DNA from: Thermohalobaculum sp951813525
Lineage (GTDB): Bacteria > Pseudomonadota > Alphaproteobacteria > Rhodobacterales > Rhodobacteraceae
Assembly: GCA_951813525.2 (NCBI GenBank)
Contig: CATOTJ020000001.1
Coordinates: 744,001-808,000 of the forward strand
Length of the DNA: 64,000 nt
Direction: 5' to 3'
Within the stretch, counting starts at the first letter, position 1. Every line of letters begins with the position of its first letter. Below the pieces are notes generated by a model. That model made no database searches. It had not been told where the DNA came from and worked only from the letters and a program-made list of their open reading frames with translations. The translations under genes were made by a program, and so were the position numbers. Positions 17,610-26,068 of this stretch are shown piece after piece.

Positions 17610-18350
17610 ATGGGTCATAAAGAACGGAAATTGGACGGCAGCAACTTCAAGCGCCGCATGGCCACTGTCGATACGAAACGCAAAATCATCGGCTGGGATA
17701 TCCGGGAATGTCCTGATCAGACTTTCGCCCATAACTACGAACGGACGATCACCCTTTATGTTCACCAGGGCAGCACATCGCTGACCTTCAGCGACGGCGA
17801 AACGGTAAAAATCCAGGCAGGCGGCACGCTGACCCTCCAGGCAGGCGCCAGCGCAACCTGGGCAGTCGAGCCGACGATCGATGCGTTCGCCGAAAAGGCG
17901 ATGGTGTTCGAAAACCACTTCATCTCCGGCCTGCCCTCTATGCCTACGCGCCGCGAGATCTTTGCCGAGCACAAGGAATGCCTGTGGCGTCTATGGGGGG
18001 CGCTCAGGGTGTTCGATGATCGGATGCCCGTGATCCCGCGCCAGGCAGGCGACAACACAGGGATCGTCGATAACCCGATCGACGGGCGTGTCGGCAAGAC
18101 GCCCGACCCACCGGTGGGCCAGGATTACTATGATCCCACTGTGCCCCTGCCAATGTGGAAGCTACTGATCGAAATTGATGCCCGCACGCCCCAGAATTTC
18201 CTATATCACCGGGCGGAGGGCCCTGCTCAAACCAACAATCTTTGGGACGCCTCGCCCGATCAGCGGGACCGCATGTTGGATCTAATGCGCCGGATGATCA
18301 AAGAAGATGGCGCACCGCCGGAACAGTTTGTCCGGTTGGGATTGGATTGA
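17610..18350 (+). pseudogene. Chimeric remnant: cupin joined to sulfatase pieces
   Basis: An open frame of 246 codons that looks like three joined fragments. Residues 1-95 are a DUF861/EutQ-like cupin (GGTLTLQAGASATWAVEPTI). Residues about 105-160 match a sulfatase segment after the active site (GLPSMPTRREIFA, then RQAGDNTGIVDN). Residues 180-246 match a sulfatase C-terminus (IEIDARTPQNFLYH, QTNNLWDASPDQRDRML). The sulfatase catalytic Cys/Ser motif and the several hundred residues in between are absent. The frame may still be translated, but sulfatase activity is not expected. In-frame deletions are the likely cause. Confidence 0.6.
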
Positions 18351-18360
18351 AGGAACGATC

Positions 18361-19020
18361 ATGGCTCAATCGGAAGCGGCCAAACGAAAATCCATCATCG
18401 CCCATTGCGTTGAGATGAATGCGTCCGGCCTGAACCAGGGCACGTCGGGAAACATCTCGATCCGGCACAAGGATGGGATGCTGATCACGCCAACCTCGAT
18501 GCGCTATGATCAGATGACGCCAAAGGACATCGTCTTTGTCGGCGCAGACGGAACGCCGGACGGCCCGCACAAGCCGTCATCCGAATGGCGGTTTCACAAG
18601 GACATCCTTGATGCCCGTCCCGACGCCAACGCGGTGGTACACACCCATTCGATATACGCGACGATCCTGGCCATTCTGGGCAAAGAGGTCCCGCCACTGC
18701 ACTACATGGTTGCCGTCGGAGGCGGTCATAACATCCGCGTGGCGCCCTATGCGCTGTATGGTACGCAAGAGCTGTCGGATTACGTGGTCAAGGCGCTTTT
18801 GGGCCGCAAGGCGTGTCTGATGGACCACCACGGCATGATCGCAATCGGCGAGACGCTTGAAAAAGCGATGTGGCTGGCTGCCGAGGTCGAGACCCTTGCC
18901 AGGCAGTATCATGGTTGCCTGGTGCTGGGTGGCGAACCGCCGCTGTTGTCCCACGATCAGATCCGCGATGTGATTGTGAAAATTTCAGGCGGCGGCTATG
19001 GACGGGCTGGCGGCAAATAG
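18361..19020 (+). CDS. Class II aldolase, L-fuculose-phosphate aldolase type
   Basis: A 219-residue zinc aldolase of the FucA/RhaD/AraD family. The start of the fold (GLNQGTSGNISIR), the catalytic Glu in SSEWRFHKDI, the zinc histidines in VVHTHSIYATILA and the last zinc histidine in LMDHHGMIAIGE are all visible. A purine-rich GAAGGAA precedes the ATG, which is 10 bases after the preceding open frame. It cleaves a sugar-phosphate into DHAP (or lactaldehyde-type product) and an aldehyde; the exact sugar cannot be told. It is the only intact gene in the decayed stretch. Confidence 0.85.
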   Translation: MAQSEAAKRKSIIAHCVEMNASGLNQGTSGNISIRHKDGMLITPTSMRYDQMTPKDIVFVGADGTPDGPHKPSSEWRFHKDILDARPDANAVVHTHSIYATILAILGKEVPPLHYMVAVGGGHNIRVAPYALYGTQELSDYVVKALLGRKACLMDHHGMIAIGETLEKAMWLAAEVETLARQYHGCLVLGGEPPLLSHDQIRDVIVKISGGGYGRAGGK

Positions 19021-19038
19021 TGCGAGCGTACCCTAATC

Positions 19039-19309
19039 TTGTACGTTGGTACCAAAATCGAACCCAAGAATCGCCGCCGCGGCCGCCCGTCCTATGACGC
19101 CGTCGATGCCAAAGCCGCCGCCGAATTCGCGGTCGTCCGAAACGCCGTCACACTCAGCAAAACCTCCGGCCACCCGTTGTGGCGGCAGATCGCCGAAGGC
19201 TTGGAAACCGCCTTGCGCCTGCGCCGCCTGACCCCAGGCGCGAATGCCTACAGAACAGGCACTGGCTCAGACGTTGCAAGTCTCGCGCCCGGCCCTGCGC
19301 AACGCATTA
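19039..19309 (+). pseudogene. GntR-family regulator, 5' part, broken
   Basis: The frame from 19039 gives HPLWRQIAEGLETALRLRR-LTPGA, the start of a GntR/PhnF-type DNA-binding domain. At about 19238-19243 the reading must move to another frame to continue as MPTEQALAQTLQVSRPALRN, the helix-turn-helix. Restoring the frame needs two extra bases in the GCGCG run, so a 2-base deletion is likely. The gene is then cut at 19309 by the IS630-family insertion and resumes at 20476. No start codon with a ribosome site is obvious. Confidence 0.75.
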
Positions 19310-19325
19310 TACTAACGTGCATTGA

Positions 19326-20383
19326 TCAGAACTCATGGGCCCATTTACGGCTACCGATTGATGAGATGCGCCAGGGCTGTTCGATGAGCTTGTTCCAACT
19401 GTCACAGCAGTGCGCGACGATGTCGTCGTAGTTTTTGAAGACCCGGTTTGAGAGCCAGTTGTCGCGTATGAATTGCCAGATGTTTTCGACTGGATTCAGT
19501 TCTGGCGACCGGGCCGGGATTGGAACGAGTGTGATGTTTTCCGGCACATCGAGCTTCGGTGTCGTGTGCCATCCGGCCTGATCGAGCAGCAGGATGGCGT
19601 GTGCGCCTGGGGCGACTTCGGCGCTGATCAGCTTCAAGTGCTCCACCATGGCATAGGTGTCGCAGAACGGCATGACGAGGCCGGCACCCTTGCCTTCCGC
19701 CGGGCAGATTGCGCCGAAGATATACGCCCATTTCGTCCGCTGATCGTGTGGCGCACGGGGACGCGTTCCTCGCCGCGCCCAACGTCGTGTGATCTTGTTC
19801 TTCTGGCCGACCCTGGCTTCATCTTGAAACCAGACCTCTACGGGCGGCCAGCCTCGCTTGATGCGGATGGCTGTGACGACGTCGCCGAAGTTTTTTTGAA
19901 CATCTCGATCGCCTCCTCATCCTGCGCGTAGTGCTGCGGGCGCGCTGTGAGTTTGCGATATCCCAAGGCGTGCAACTCGCGGCCAACGGTATGACGGCTG
20001 ACCGAAACGCCGAACTCTTCGTATAGCCAGAACGCAAGGTCGACGAGGCGCCAGCGCACAACCCCATCGAGATAGGGACGCGGGCCTGACTCGACCGCCG
20101 CCGCGAGCGCGGTGCGCTGCTCAGCCGTCAGGAGCGGTGCCTTGCCCGGTGCCTTCCGCGTCGTCAGCGCATCCGGGCCGCCGTCGTTGAACCGCAACAC
20201 CCAATCCCGGATCACCTGAAGGCCAACCCCGCCCGTGCGCGCCGCATCGCTCCGCGAGCCTCCGTCAAGGACAACTGCCAGAGCGAGAAGCCGCCGCGTC
20301 TGATCCGCTTCATCGCTCTTCCGCGCCAGACGTCGAAGATCCGTTCCTGTATAATCCAATCTGATCTGAACAGCAGACCCCAT
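19326..20383 (-). CDS. IS630-family transposase (needs a frameshift)
   Basis: The transposase is split between two frames. The first, from 20383, carries the winged-helix DNA-binding region (RSDAARTGGVGLQVIRDWV, RWRLVDLAFWLYEEFGVSVS). The second carries the DDE/RNase H fold: FQDEARVGQKNKITRRW, ILLLDQAGWHT and PELNPVENIWQFI give Asp, Asp and Glu. The frames meet at a run of seven A residues (19891-19897), where a -1 slip reads FKKNFGDVVTAIRIKRGW. Programmed -1 frameshifting on A-runs is well known in this family. The transposase therefore may be functional. Confidence 0.82.
19891..19897 (-). other. A7 slippery site in transposase
   Basis: Seven consecutive A on the coding strand, at the only place where the two transposase frames can be joined into a continuous IS630 protein. 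It fits a programmed -1 frameshift site; a plain indel mutation is the alternative. Confidence 0.65.
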
Positions 20384-20473
20384 GGCAAAAACTCCTCTGT
20401 TTTCCATGGTGAATCAGATCAAGATCGGGCCGGAAATCCCCTTCCGTGAGTCCGAGTCATTGCGCCGCAGTAT

Positions 20474-20634
20474 TAGACGCCCTGGCCAAATGCGGCTTGG
20501 TTGTAAAGCTGCACCGAAAAGGCATCTTCGTCGGCGACCCGCCGCCGAACGATCCCGCCGGAAAGGCCGCGATCGGGGCCTCCTACGCCCTCTACCGAGA
20601 GATGGTCGACTTGCTCTCCACCCATTGGTCGTAA
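20474..20634 (+). pseudogene. GntR-family regulator, 3' part of the DNA-binding domain
   Basis: Directly after the IS right end the interrupted gene resumes as LDALAKCGLVVKLHRKGIFV, the recognition-helix end and wing of a GntR domain, followed by about 30 residues to a TAA at 20632. A GntR effector domain (UTRA or FCD, 130-160 residues) does not follow, so the gene was also truncated or frameshifted at its 3' end. From 20635 to 20829 no supportable gene is seen. Confidence 0.75.
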
Positions 20635-20829
20635 AACCCGGCAGGACCGGGCCAAGTCCGTTCCATCATCAGGCAACCCCGTGATGTCCACAGCGTGGCA
20701 AAGCGTCCGCCAAGACACAGGCTCCGCCATCTCCAACCCCGCCGTTCGGCAGATCATCGACTGCCGTTAACGGACCTAACAGCCAACCGATCCACTCAAA
20801 CCTCAGCCCGGCACCCAAAAGACACCTGC

Positions 20830-22122
20830 CTATCCGTGCATGTTCCCAAGGTTCCCGTCTGCGTCAAAAGCCGCCTCGAATGGATCGCCGACGATTTCCA
20901 TCGCGTCATGGGCAGTGACTTCGCCGATCATCGGCTCCGATATCCAGATATCGCCCAGATCCAGCGTGTTCTCGACGCGCACGATCCGCGAATTTGGCCC
21001 ATCGATCATGATAACCCCGCGCATGGCGATCGAGATCGCTTCGCGGTCGTTATTCGCGACCAGCGGCACCGAGGCCGAGCCGGGCTCGCCGGATGTCACG
21101 ATGTTCACATAGGTCTTGGACCAATCCATCTCGCGCACGAAACTCTGGGTAATGACATCGGCCGTGCCCAGCCCGGTGGCATTGCCGTGGGTCTCGGGCG
21201 TCAGGCCGCGAACGACGATCCGATTGATATCCGGCCCACCGAAATCGTTGTTCTTGTGCGAGTTTCGGCCGGTCACGTTCGGGTCCATCCCGGCGCCCGA
21301 AATATTCTTTCCGATCTGATCGACAACCAGCACGTCGATGTTGTCGATCAAAAGGCGCGGTATCAGACCCTTGGACAGTTCCAGCAGATCCATCTCGCGC
21401 TCGATGATCTGATCTGGCGCAATCAGCTCCAACGTGTGCAGCTTTTCGTATCCGTTCTCGACAATCGCGCACCCGAACAGGATGTTTGTGTTCGCCATAA
21501 AGCCTTCGGCAGCCACCGGCAGGATCGGCCCAAAGTTCTTCATGCCGCGCCGGTGCATTTCGACAGCCCCGGTATGTTTACCCAGCCCGATGACCATCAT
21601 CTTGCACAGGCCACTCTCGTGCTTGCCGCGGAACGACGTATGGGGTTTGATCCGGTTGACCGGAACAATCCAATCGGCGGCAAGGGCATTCTTGTCGCAA
21701 TAGATCTTCAACCCGTCATGCACCTCGCAAAGCTCGGTCACCTCCATCGACGATTTCAACGGCACGCCCAGCGCCTTGGACCCGCAGTTATACTCCTCGA
21801 CGATTTGCGTCTGGCCTTCCGGGGTGCCGCCGCCATGCGAACCCATGGCCGGTACGATAAAGGGCTCGGCACCGCGCGCCAGCAGCGCCTCGACCAACGC
21901 CTTGACGACCGGAGGCTGGGACCTGATCCCACGCGATCCAACCGCCACCGCAATCGATTTGCCGGTCAGGTCGATATGGGCGAACTTGGCCATCTGCTCG
22001 GCCATAGCCTTGTCAACATCGTCGATCTGATCGGCGTTGAACTTCTGACGCGCGCGCACAAAGCGCGGCATGTCCATTTCGACGCCGCCGGGCAGCGGAA
22101 TGGGAATAATCGAAGGTATCAT
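20830..22122 (-). CDS. LarA-like nickel-pincer enzyme, divergent type
   Basis: A 430-residue protein of the lactate racemase (LarA/DUF2088) superfamily, distant from the classical form. The likely cofactor residues can be matched by motif: S63/R64 (VGSRGIRS), H96 (AMGSHGGGTPEGQ), H161 (RIKPHTSFRG), K174 (SGLCKMMVIG) and H190 (EMHRRG), by analogy with the Lys that holds the pincer and the Ni-binding His. It is the last gene of larC-larE-larB-larA-like, with ATGA overlap to larB, so it surely uses the nickel cofactor made by them. It probably racemises or epimerises an alpha-hydroxy acid; the substrate is unknown. Confidence 0.82.
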   Translation of the reverse strand: MIPSIIPIPLPGGVEMDMPRFVRARQKFNADQIDDVDKAMAEQMAKFAHIDLTGKSIAVAVGSRGIRSQPPVVKALVEALLARGAEPFIVPAMGSHGGGTPEGQTQIVEEYNCGSKALGVPLKSSMEVTELCEVHDGLKIYCDKNALAADWIVPVNRIKPHTSFRGKHESGLCKMMVIGLGKHTGAVEMHRRGMKNFGPILPVAAEGFMANTNILFGCAIVENGYEKLHTLELIAPDQIIEREMDLLELSKGLIPRLLIDNIDVLVVDQIGKNISGAGMDPNVTGRNSHKNNDFGGPDINRIVVRGLTPETHGNATGLGTADVITQSFVREMDWSKTYVNIVTSGEPGSASVPLVANNDREAISIAMRGVIMIDGPNSRIVRVENTLDLGDIWISEPMIGEVTAHDAMEIVGDPFEAAFDADGNLGNMHG

Positions 22123-22805
22123 GTCGTCTCTCCCTTTTCGTCCGGGCGATGCCCAACTGGCGCCATCATGCGCAGCATCTTGATTGCAGCGCACGCCGCC
22201 CCGAAACCGTTGTCTATATTCACCGTCAAAACCCCTGGCGCACACGATGCCAGTGCCGAGCTCAGCGCCGCTCGCCCCCCTTCGGCCACGCCTGTTCCGA
22301 CAGATGTCGGAACCGCGATCACCGGCGCCGGGATCAACCCCGCCAACACGCTGAACAACGCCGCCTCGAACCCGGCGCAGGCGATCACGACACGCCGGTC
22401 CTGCAATTGGGCGGCCGCATCCGTGGTGCGCCACAACCCGGCAACACCGACATCGATATGGGCGGGCGCGGCCACACCCGCAAAGCGCAGCGTGCGCATC
22501 GCCTCCGCCGCAACACCCGCATCGGACGTGCCCGCCGCAACAACCGCGGCGCCCAGATCGCGCACTTGCGGCAGTCCATGGTCCAGAATGGCGGTGCAGG
22601 AACGGGCGTCATAGTCCAAGGCATCGCGCTGCATCAGCGCGCCCTGCGCCTCGGCCGACAGCCGGGTCAGCAAAATCGACTGCGCCCGGGTGTCCGCTTC
22701 CTCCAGGATCGCCTCGATCTGGTCCACCGTCTTGCCGCCGCAATAAACCGCTTCCGGCACACCGGTGCGCGCAGCCCTGCCCCAATCCAGCCGGATCTCG
22801 GTCAT
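22119..22805 (-). CDS. larB: Nickel pincer cofactor biosynthesis protein LarB
   Basis: A 228-residue protein. The PurE-like C-terminal domain carries VVAAGTSDAGVAAEAMRTL, GVAGLWRTTDAAAQLQDRRV and VPTSVGTGVAEGGRAALSS, with FDWGR-type LDWGRAARTGVPEAVYCGGK at the start. LarB carboxylates nicotinic acid adenine dinucleotide and hydrolyses its pyrophosphate, the first step of the nickel-pincer nucleotide pathway. Its start overlaps the larE stop and its stop overlaps the start of the LarA-like gene (ATGA both times). Confidence 0.93.
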   Translation of the reverse strand: MTEIRLDWGRAARTGVPEAVYCGGKTVDQIEAILEEADTRAQSILLTRLSAEAQGALMQRDALDYDARSCTAILDHGLPQVRDLGAAVVAAGTSDAGVAAEAMRTLRFAGVAAPAHIDVGVAGLWRTTDAAAQLQDRRVVIACAGFEAALFSVLAGLIPAPVIAVPTSVGTGVAEGGRAALSSALASCAPGVLTVNIDNGFGAACAAIKMLRMMAPVGHRPDEKGETT

Positions 22806-23602
22806 GCGCTCCGCCCCCCGGCAGATGCCCGCAGAAACGCGCTGCCCTTGACGTAAGGCCGCACCCCGGCCAGCCGGTGGCCAGCCGCCACGACCTCGGC
22901 CTCGATACTGCTGCGATCTGCCGGGTGCAGCGCCGCGATGCTTTCGGGCGGCAACTCGATCCGCAGTCCCTGGCGCGTCACGCGGCAGCGGATATCGCCC
23001 GGCCCCAATAACGATGTCAGACGGCGTTCGACCCGGTCGACCAGCGCCAATGCCTCCGGATCAATCGCCAGGCCGGTCTCGACCCGGCTTGAAAGACAAG
23101 GCTGTGCAGGCAGATCAGCCAGTTCCGGTAACTCCAATTCCCGCGCCATCGCGCGGATGCTCGCTTTGTCGATCCCGGCCTCAACAAACGGGTGACGTAC
23201 CCCCTGCTCGGACGCCGCCGCCAGCCCGGGGCGAAAATCGCCCAGATCGTCAGTGTTCGTGCCGGAACAGATCACCGCTCCCGTCGCCGCGCGCAACCGC
23301 GCATAAAGGTTGGATTTGCAGAAATAACAACGGTTTACCGGATTGGCCATATAGTCTGGGTCATCGAATTCCCCGGCCCCGACAACTTGCAGATCCCATC
23401 CCTCTGCCGCTGCGTGCTCGCGCACTCGCGCTGTCGCATGCGGCGGCACGGCGGGAGAGACCGCATGAAACATCGCCGCCCGCGCGCCCGAACGGTGCGC
23501 GACATGGGCCAGCGTCATGGAATCGACGCCGCCTGACAGGGCTATCGCGATATCCCCGATTTCCTCCAAGACATCGGTCAGCCGGTTCCGGGCGCTATCC
23601 AT
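22802..23602 (-). CDS. larE: ATP-dependent sacrificial sulfur transferase LarE
   Basis: A 266-residue PP-loop ATPase (SGGVDS at residues 23-28) of the LarE family. LarE adenylates the pyridine dicarboxylate and converts the carboxylates to thiocarboxylates, in some species giving up sulfur from its own cysteine. NRCYFCKSNLYARL and QPCLSSR carry the candidate cysteines, the latter being the region of the sacrificial cysteine as I recall. The ATG at 23602 lies 8 bases inside the end of larC; longer starts run through larC and are rejected. Confidence 0.92.
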   Translation of the reverse strand: MDSARNRLTDVLEEIGDIAIALSGGVDSMTLAHVAHRSGARAAMFHAVSPAVPPHATARVREHAAAEGWDLQVVGAGEFDDPDYMANPVNRCYFCKSNLYARLRAATGAVICSGTNTDDLGDFRPGLAAASEQGVRHPFVEAGIDKASIRAMARELELPELADLPAQPCLSSRVETGLAIDPEALALVDRVERRLTSLLGPGDIRCRVTRQGLRIELPPESIAALHPADRSSIEAEVVAAGHRLAGVRPYVKGSAFLRASAGGRSA

Positions 23603-24770
23603 CTTCGGCCTCCAGCGCCCGCGCCTCGGCGGCGCGCGCCTCGGCCCGGCGCAGCGACAGCGCTTCGCCCTCGATAAGATCGTCGCTCTCGGCCTTGGCC
23701 GATCGCCCGCCCGGGCGCTCGGCAATCTTCACCCTTGGCGCACCGGCGACAGCGCGGCGCTCCAGCACCCGGCGCGTCAACTCGGCCCGGCGCACCCCCA
23801 GGGTTGATGTCTGGCTCAGGCAGGCCTCGATCACGTCGGCAGCCGCCGCGGGCCTGCACAGCATCCTGAACAAGGTGATTGCCCGGCCTTTCTTGCCGAT
23901 TTGTGCGGTCTGGGTCAGGTCCAGAACACCATCAACCGTGCGCAACCTGTCGGCGGCGACGGCCATTTCCTCACCTGTCATGTCATCGATATCAAAGGCC
24001 AGCTCGGTCACGGGTTGATCGATCCTGGCATCGGCGCTCTGAAAGGCGACAAGCTGGACGACATTCGCCATCCCTTCGAACCGTTTCGTCCCGGCCCCGA
24101 ACCCGGCGCCCGTCAGACGACCGGCGCTGGTTGCGTCCGGCTCGCACAGATACCGGATAATCGCTGCACCCGTCGGCGTCACGCGCTCGCCGCCGATCCC
24201 GTCATCACGCCAATCGAACCCTTCCAGCAGCTTCAAAACCGCAGGCGCCGGAACCGTGATCGTTCCATGCTGTGTCTCGACCGTACCGCCGCCCAATGGC
24301 AGCGGCCCGACCGACCAGCGCACCGCTTCGGACCGGGCAATGAAACTGGCGGCTGCCACCACATCGGCAACCGAATCCCAGTCGGCCAGTTCGTGAAAAT
24401 GCACATGGTCCAGCGGGCGGTCATGCACTGCAGCCTCCGCCTCGCCCAGTACGCGCAGAATCCCAAGCGCCACATCCAGAACCGCGCGATCCAGCGCGCT
24501 TTGCTTAAGGCGGGCGACGATCTGGCCGTAATCGCCGGTCGGCACGATCATGCCGCCGCCCTGCACGACCGTGAAATGCTGCGCGGCAAAGCCATTGACG
24601 CGCACCGGCGTGAACCCGGTCTCGACGCTTTCCGGCAGGCCTGCGGCACGCAGATCGGTCAGGCACGGCTCGATCAGATCCGGCCACAACGCCGCACAGG
24701 CGCCCGCGAACATATCGCCCGCAATGCCGCCCAATGGCTTGATCTCGACGCTGGTCGTCTCTCGATCCAT
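23595..24770 (-). CDS. larC: Nickel insertion protein LarC (CTP-dependent cyclometallase)
   Basis: A 391-residue LarC that inserts nickel into the pincer nucleotide. The start IKPLGGIAGDMFAGA, the metal-binding HVHFHELADWDSVADVV, GERVTPTGAAIIRYL and the C-terminal ELAFDIDDMTGEEMA are typical. In Lactobacillus the gene is split and joined by a programmed frameshift; here it is one uninterrupted frame. It opens the lar operon. AAGAGGAA precedes the ATG. The 125-base gap to the divergent enolase-superfamily gene must hold both promoters. Confidence 0.93.
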   Translation of the reverse strand: MDRETTSVEIKPLGGIAGDMFAGACAALWPDLIEPCLTDLRAAGLPESVETGFTPVRVNGFAAQHFTVVQGGGMIVPTGDYGQIVARLKQSALDRAVLDVALGILRVLGEAEAAVHDRPLDHVHFHELADWDSVADVVAAASFIARSEAVRWSVGPLPLGGGTVETQHGTITVPAPAVLKLLEGFDWRDDGIGGERVTPTGAAIIRYLCEPDATSAGRLTGAGFGAGTKRFEGMANVVQLVAFQSADARIDQPVTELAFDIDDMTGEEMAVAADRLRTVDGVLDLTQTAQIGKKGRAITLFRMLCRPAAAADVIEACLSQTSTLGVRRAELTRRVLERRAVAGAPRVKIAERPGGRSAKAESDDLIEGEALSLRRAEARAAEARALEAEDG

Positions 24771-24895
24771 TTCCTCTTATCCTCTGCCCGCCCCCTTGCC
24801 CGCAAGTGGGGATTGACCTTCGAACGCGGCGATCACCCCCGCGATGGTCCCACGCATCACAGTCGGGTACGCTGCCAAAAAAGGGGAAATACGTC

Positions 24896-26068
24896 ATGCG
24901 CATCACATCTATCCAAGACCTGCACTGCGACGCTGGCTGGCGGGTTTGGTCATTCCTGAAAATCACGACCGATGACGGGCTTACCGGCTGGGCCGAATAC
25001 AATGAAAGCTATGGCTCCAAGGGATTGACAGCCGTGATCCGCAAACTGGCAGATCCATTGATCGGGCGCGACCCGCGCGCCGTCGAACTGATATCCTCCG
25101 AACTTTACGCCCGCACCCGGCAAGCGCCCGGCGGCGTGATTCGCCAAGCCATCGCCGCGATCGAAAACGCCCTGGTCGACATCAAGGCCAAGGCGCTCAA
25201 CATCCCGGTCTACGAACTGCTCGGCGGGCCTTGCCGCGACAAGTTGCGACTTTATTGGTCCCATTGCGGGTCTTACCGGCTGGAACATTCCGCGGTGATG
25301 GGCACCCCCGCCCTTGCCTCGATGGCAGGGGTGAAAGAACTGGGCGCCGAAGTCGCCGAAAAAGGTTTCACGGCGCTCAAGACCAACATCTTCCTCTTCG
25401 ACCAACCCCGCCCCGGCCTGCATATGCCCGGCTTCACCGGTTCAGCCGGGTGGCCCGAACTGAATGCAGACCGCGAGGTTCTGCGCGTGATCGACCAGCA
25501 ACTCACAGCCTTTCGCGACGGTGCCGGCCCGGATATGGACATCCTTCTGGACTCCAATTTCAACTTCAAGACCGAAGGCTATCGGCGCGTCGCCAGCGTT
25601 GTCGATCAGCACGACCTGTTCTGGTTAGAGATCGACCTCTTCCACCCGGAAGGTCTGGCCCATATCCGCCGCGGCGCGCGCACGCCGGTTGCCTCGTGCG
25701 AATCGTTGTTCGGCAGGCGCGAATTCCTGCCCTATTTCATCGCCCAATCCATGGACGTCGCCATCGTCGACGTCCCGTGGAACGGCATTCTGGAATCGAT
25801 GAAGATCGCCAGCATGGCCGAAACGTTCGAGACGAACTGTGCGCCGCACAACTTTTATGGCAACCTGTCAACGGCGATCAGCGCCCATTTCTGTGCCGCG
25901 ATTCCGAACTTCCGGATCATGGAGATCGACATCGACGACGTGCCTTGGAAGGATGACGTCGTCACTGCGCCTGACATCCGCGATGGTCATCTGCACCTGT
26001 CAAAGGCGCCCGGCTGGGGTGTCGAAGTGAATGAACAGGCCATTCATGCCCACCCTCCGAAAGGATGA
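24896..26068 (+). CDS. Mandelate racemase/enolase-superfamily sugar-acid enzyme
   Basis: A 390-residue enzyme with the enolase-superfamily capping domain (DGLTGWAEYNESYG, VRQAIAAIENALVDIKAKAL) and barrel. The metal site is readable as Asp in ILLDSNFNFKTEGY, Glu in FWLEIDLFHPEGL and Glu in ASCESLFGRREFLPY; a His in TNCAPHNFYGNLS is a likely catalytic residue. AAGGGGAA precedes the ATG. It is divergent from the lar operon, so sugar-acid or hydroxy-acid dehydration may be linked to the LarA-type enzymes. The precise substrate (for example an aldonate or galactarate-type acid) is not determinable. Confidence 0.85.
   Translation: MRITSIQDLHCDAGWRVWSFLKITTDDGLTGWAEYNESYGSKGLTAVIRKLADPLIGRDPRAVELISSELYARTRQAPGGVIRQAIAAIENALVDIKAKALNIPVYELLGGPCRDKLRLYWSHCGSYRLEHSAVMGTPALASMAGVKELGAEVAEKGFTALKTNIFLFDQPRPGLHMPGFTGSAGWPELNADREVLRVIDQQLTAFRDGAGPDMDILLDSNFNFKTEGYRRVASVVDQHDLFWLEIDLFHPEGLAHIRRGARTPVASCESLFGRREFLPYFIAQSMDVAIVDVPWNGILESMKIASMAETFETNCAPHNFYGNLSTAISAHFCAAIPNFRIMEIDIDDVPWKDDVVTAPDIRDGHLHLSKAPGWGVEVNEQAIHAHPPKG

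Larger units (their letters stand above)
19310..20473 (-). mobile_element. IS630-family insertion sequence
   Basis: An element of about 1164 bases with a transposase on the minus strand. The ends are imperfect inverted repeats beginning TACT and sharing GCA-TGA and ACTCA blocks over about 28 bases. TA dinucleotides at 19308-19309 and 20474-20475 fit the TA target duplication of this family. Removing the element with one TA rejoins the interrupted GntR reading frame exactly (GCA TTA GAC). The right end may extend one base either way. Confidence 0.85.

Noticed and set aside
19326..20407. Two independent transposase genes
   Set aside because: Each frame holds only half of one IS630 protein, and the frames meet at an A7 run that allows a -1 slip.
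20695..22614. A 639-codon open frame on the plus strand across the lar operon
   Set aside because: It is antisense to the clear LarA-like and LarB proteins, its translation is rich in His, Arg, Gln and Asp without any domain, and it has no ribosome site.
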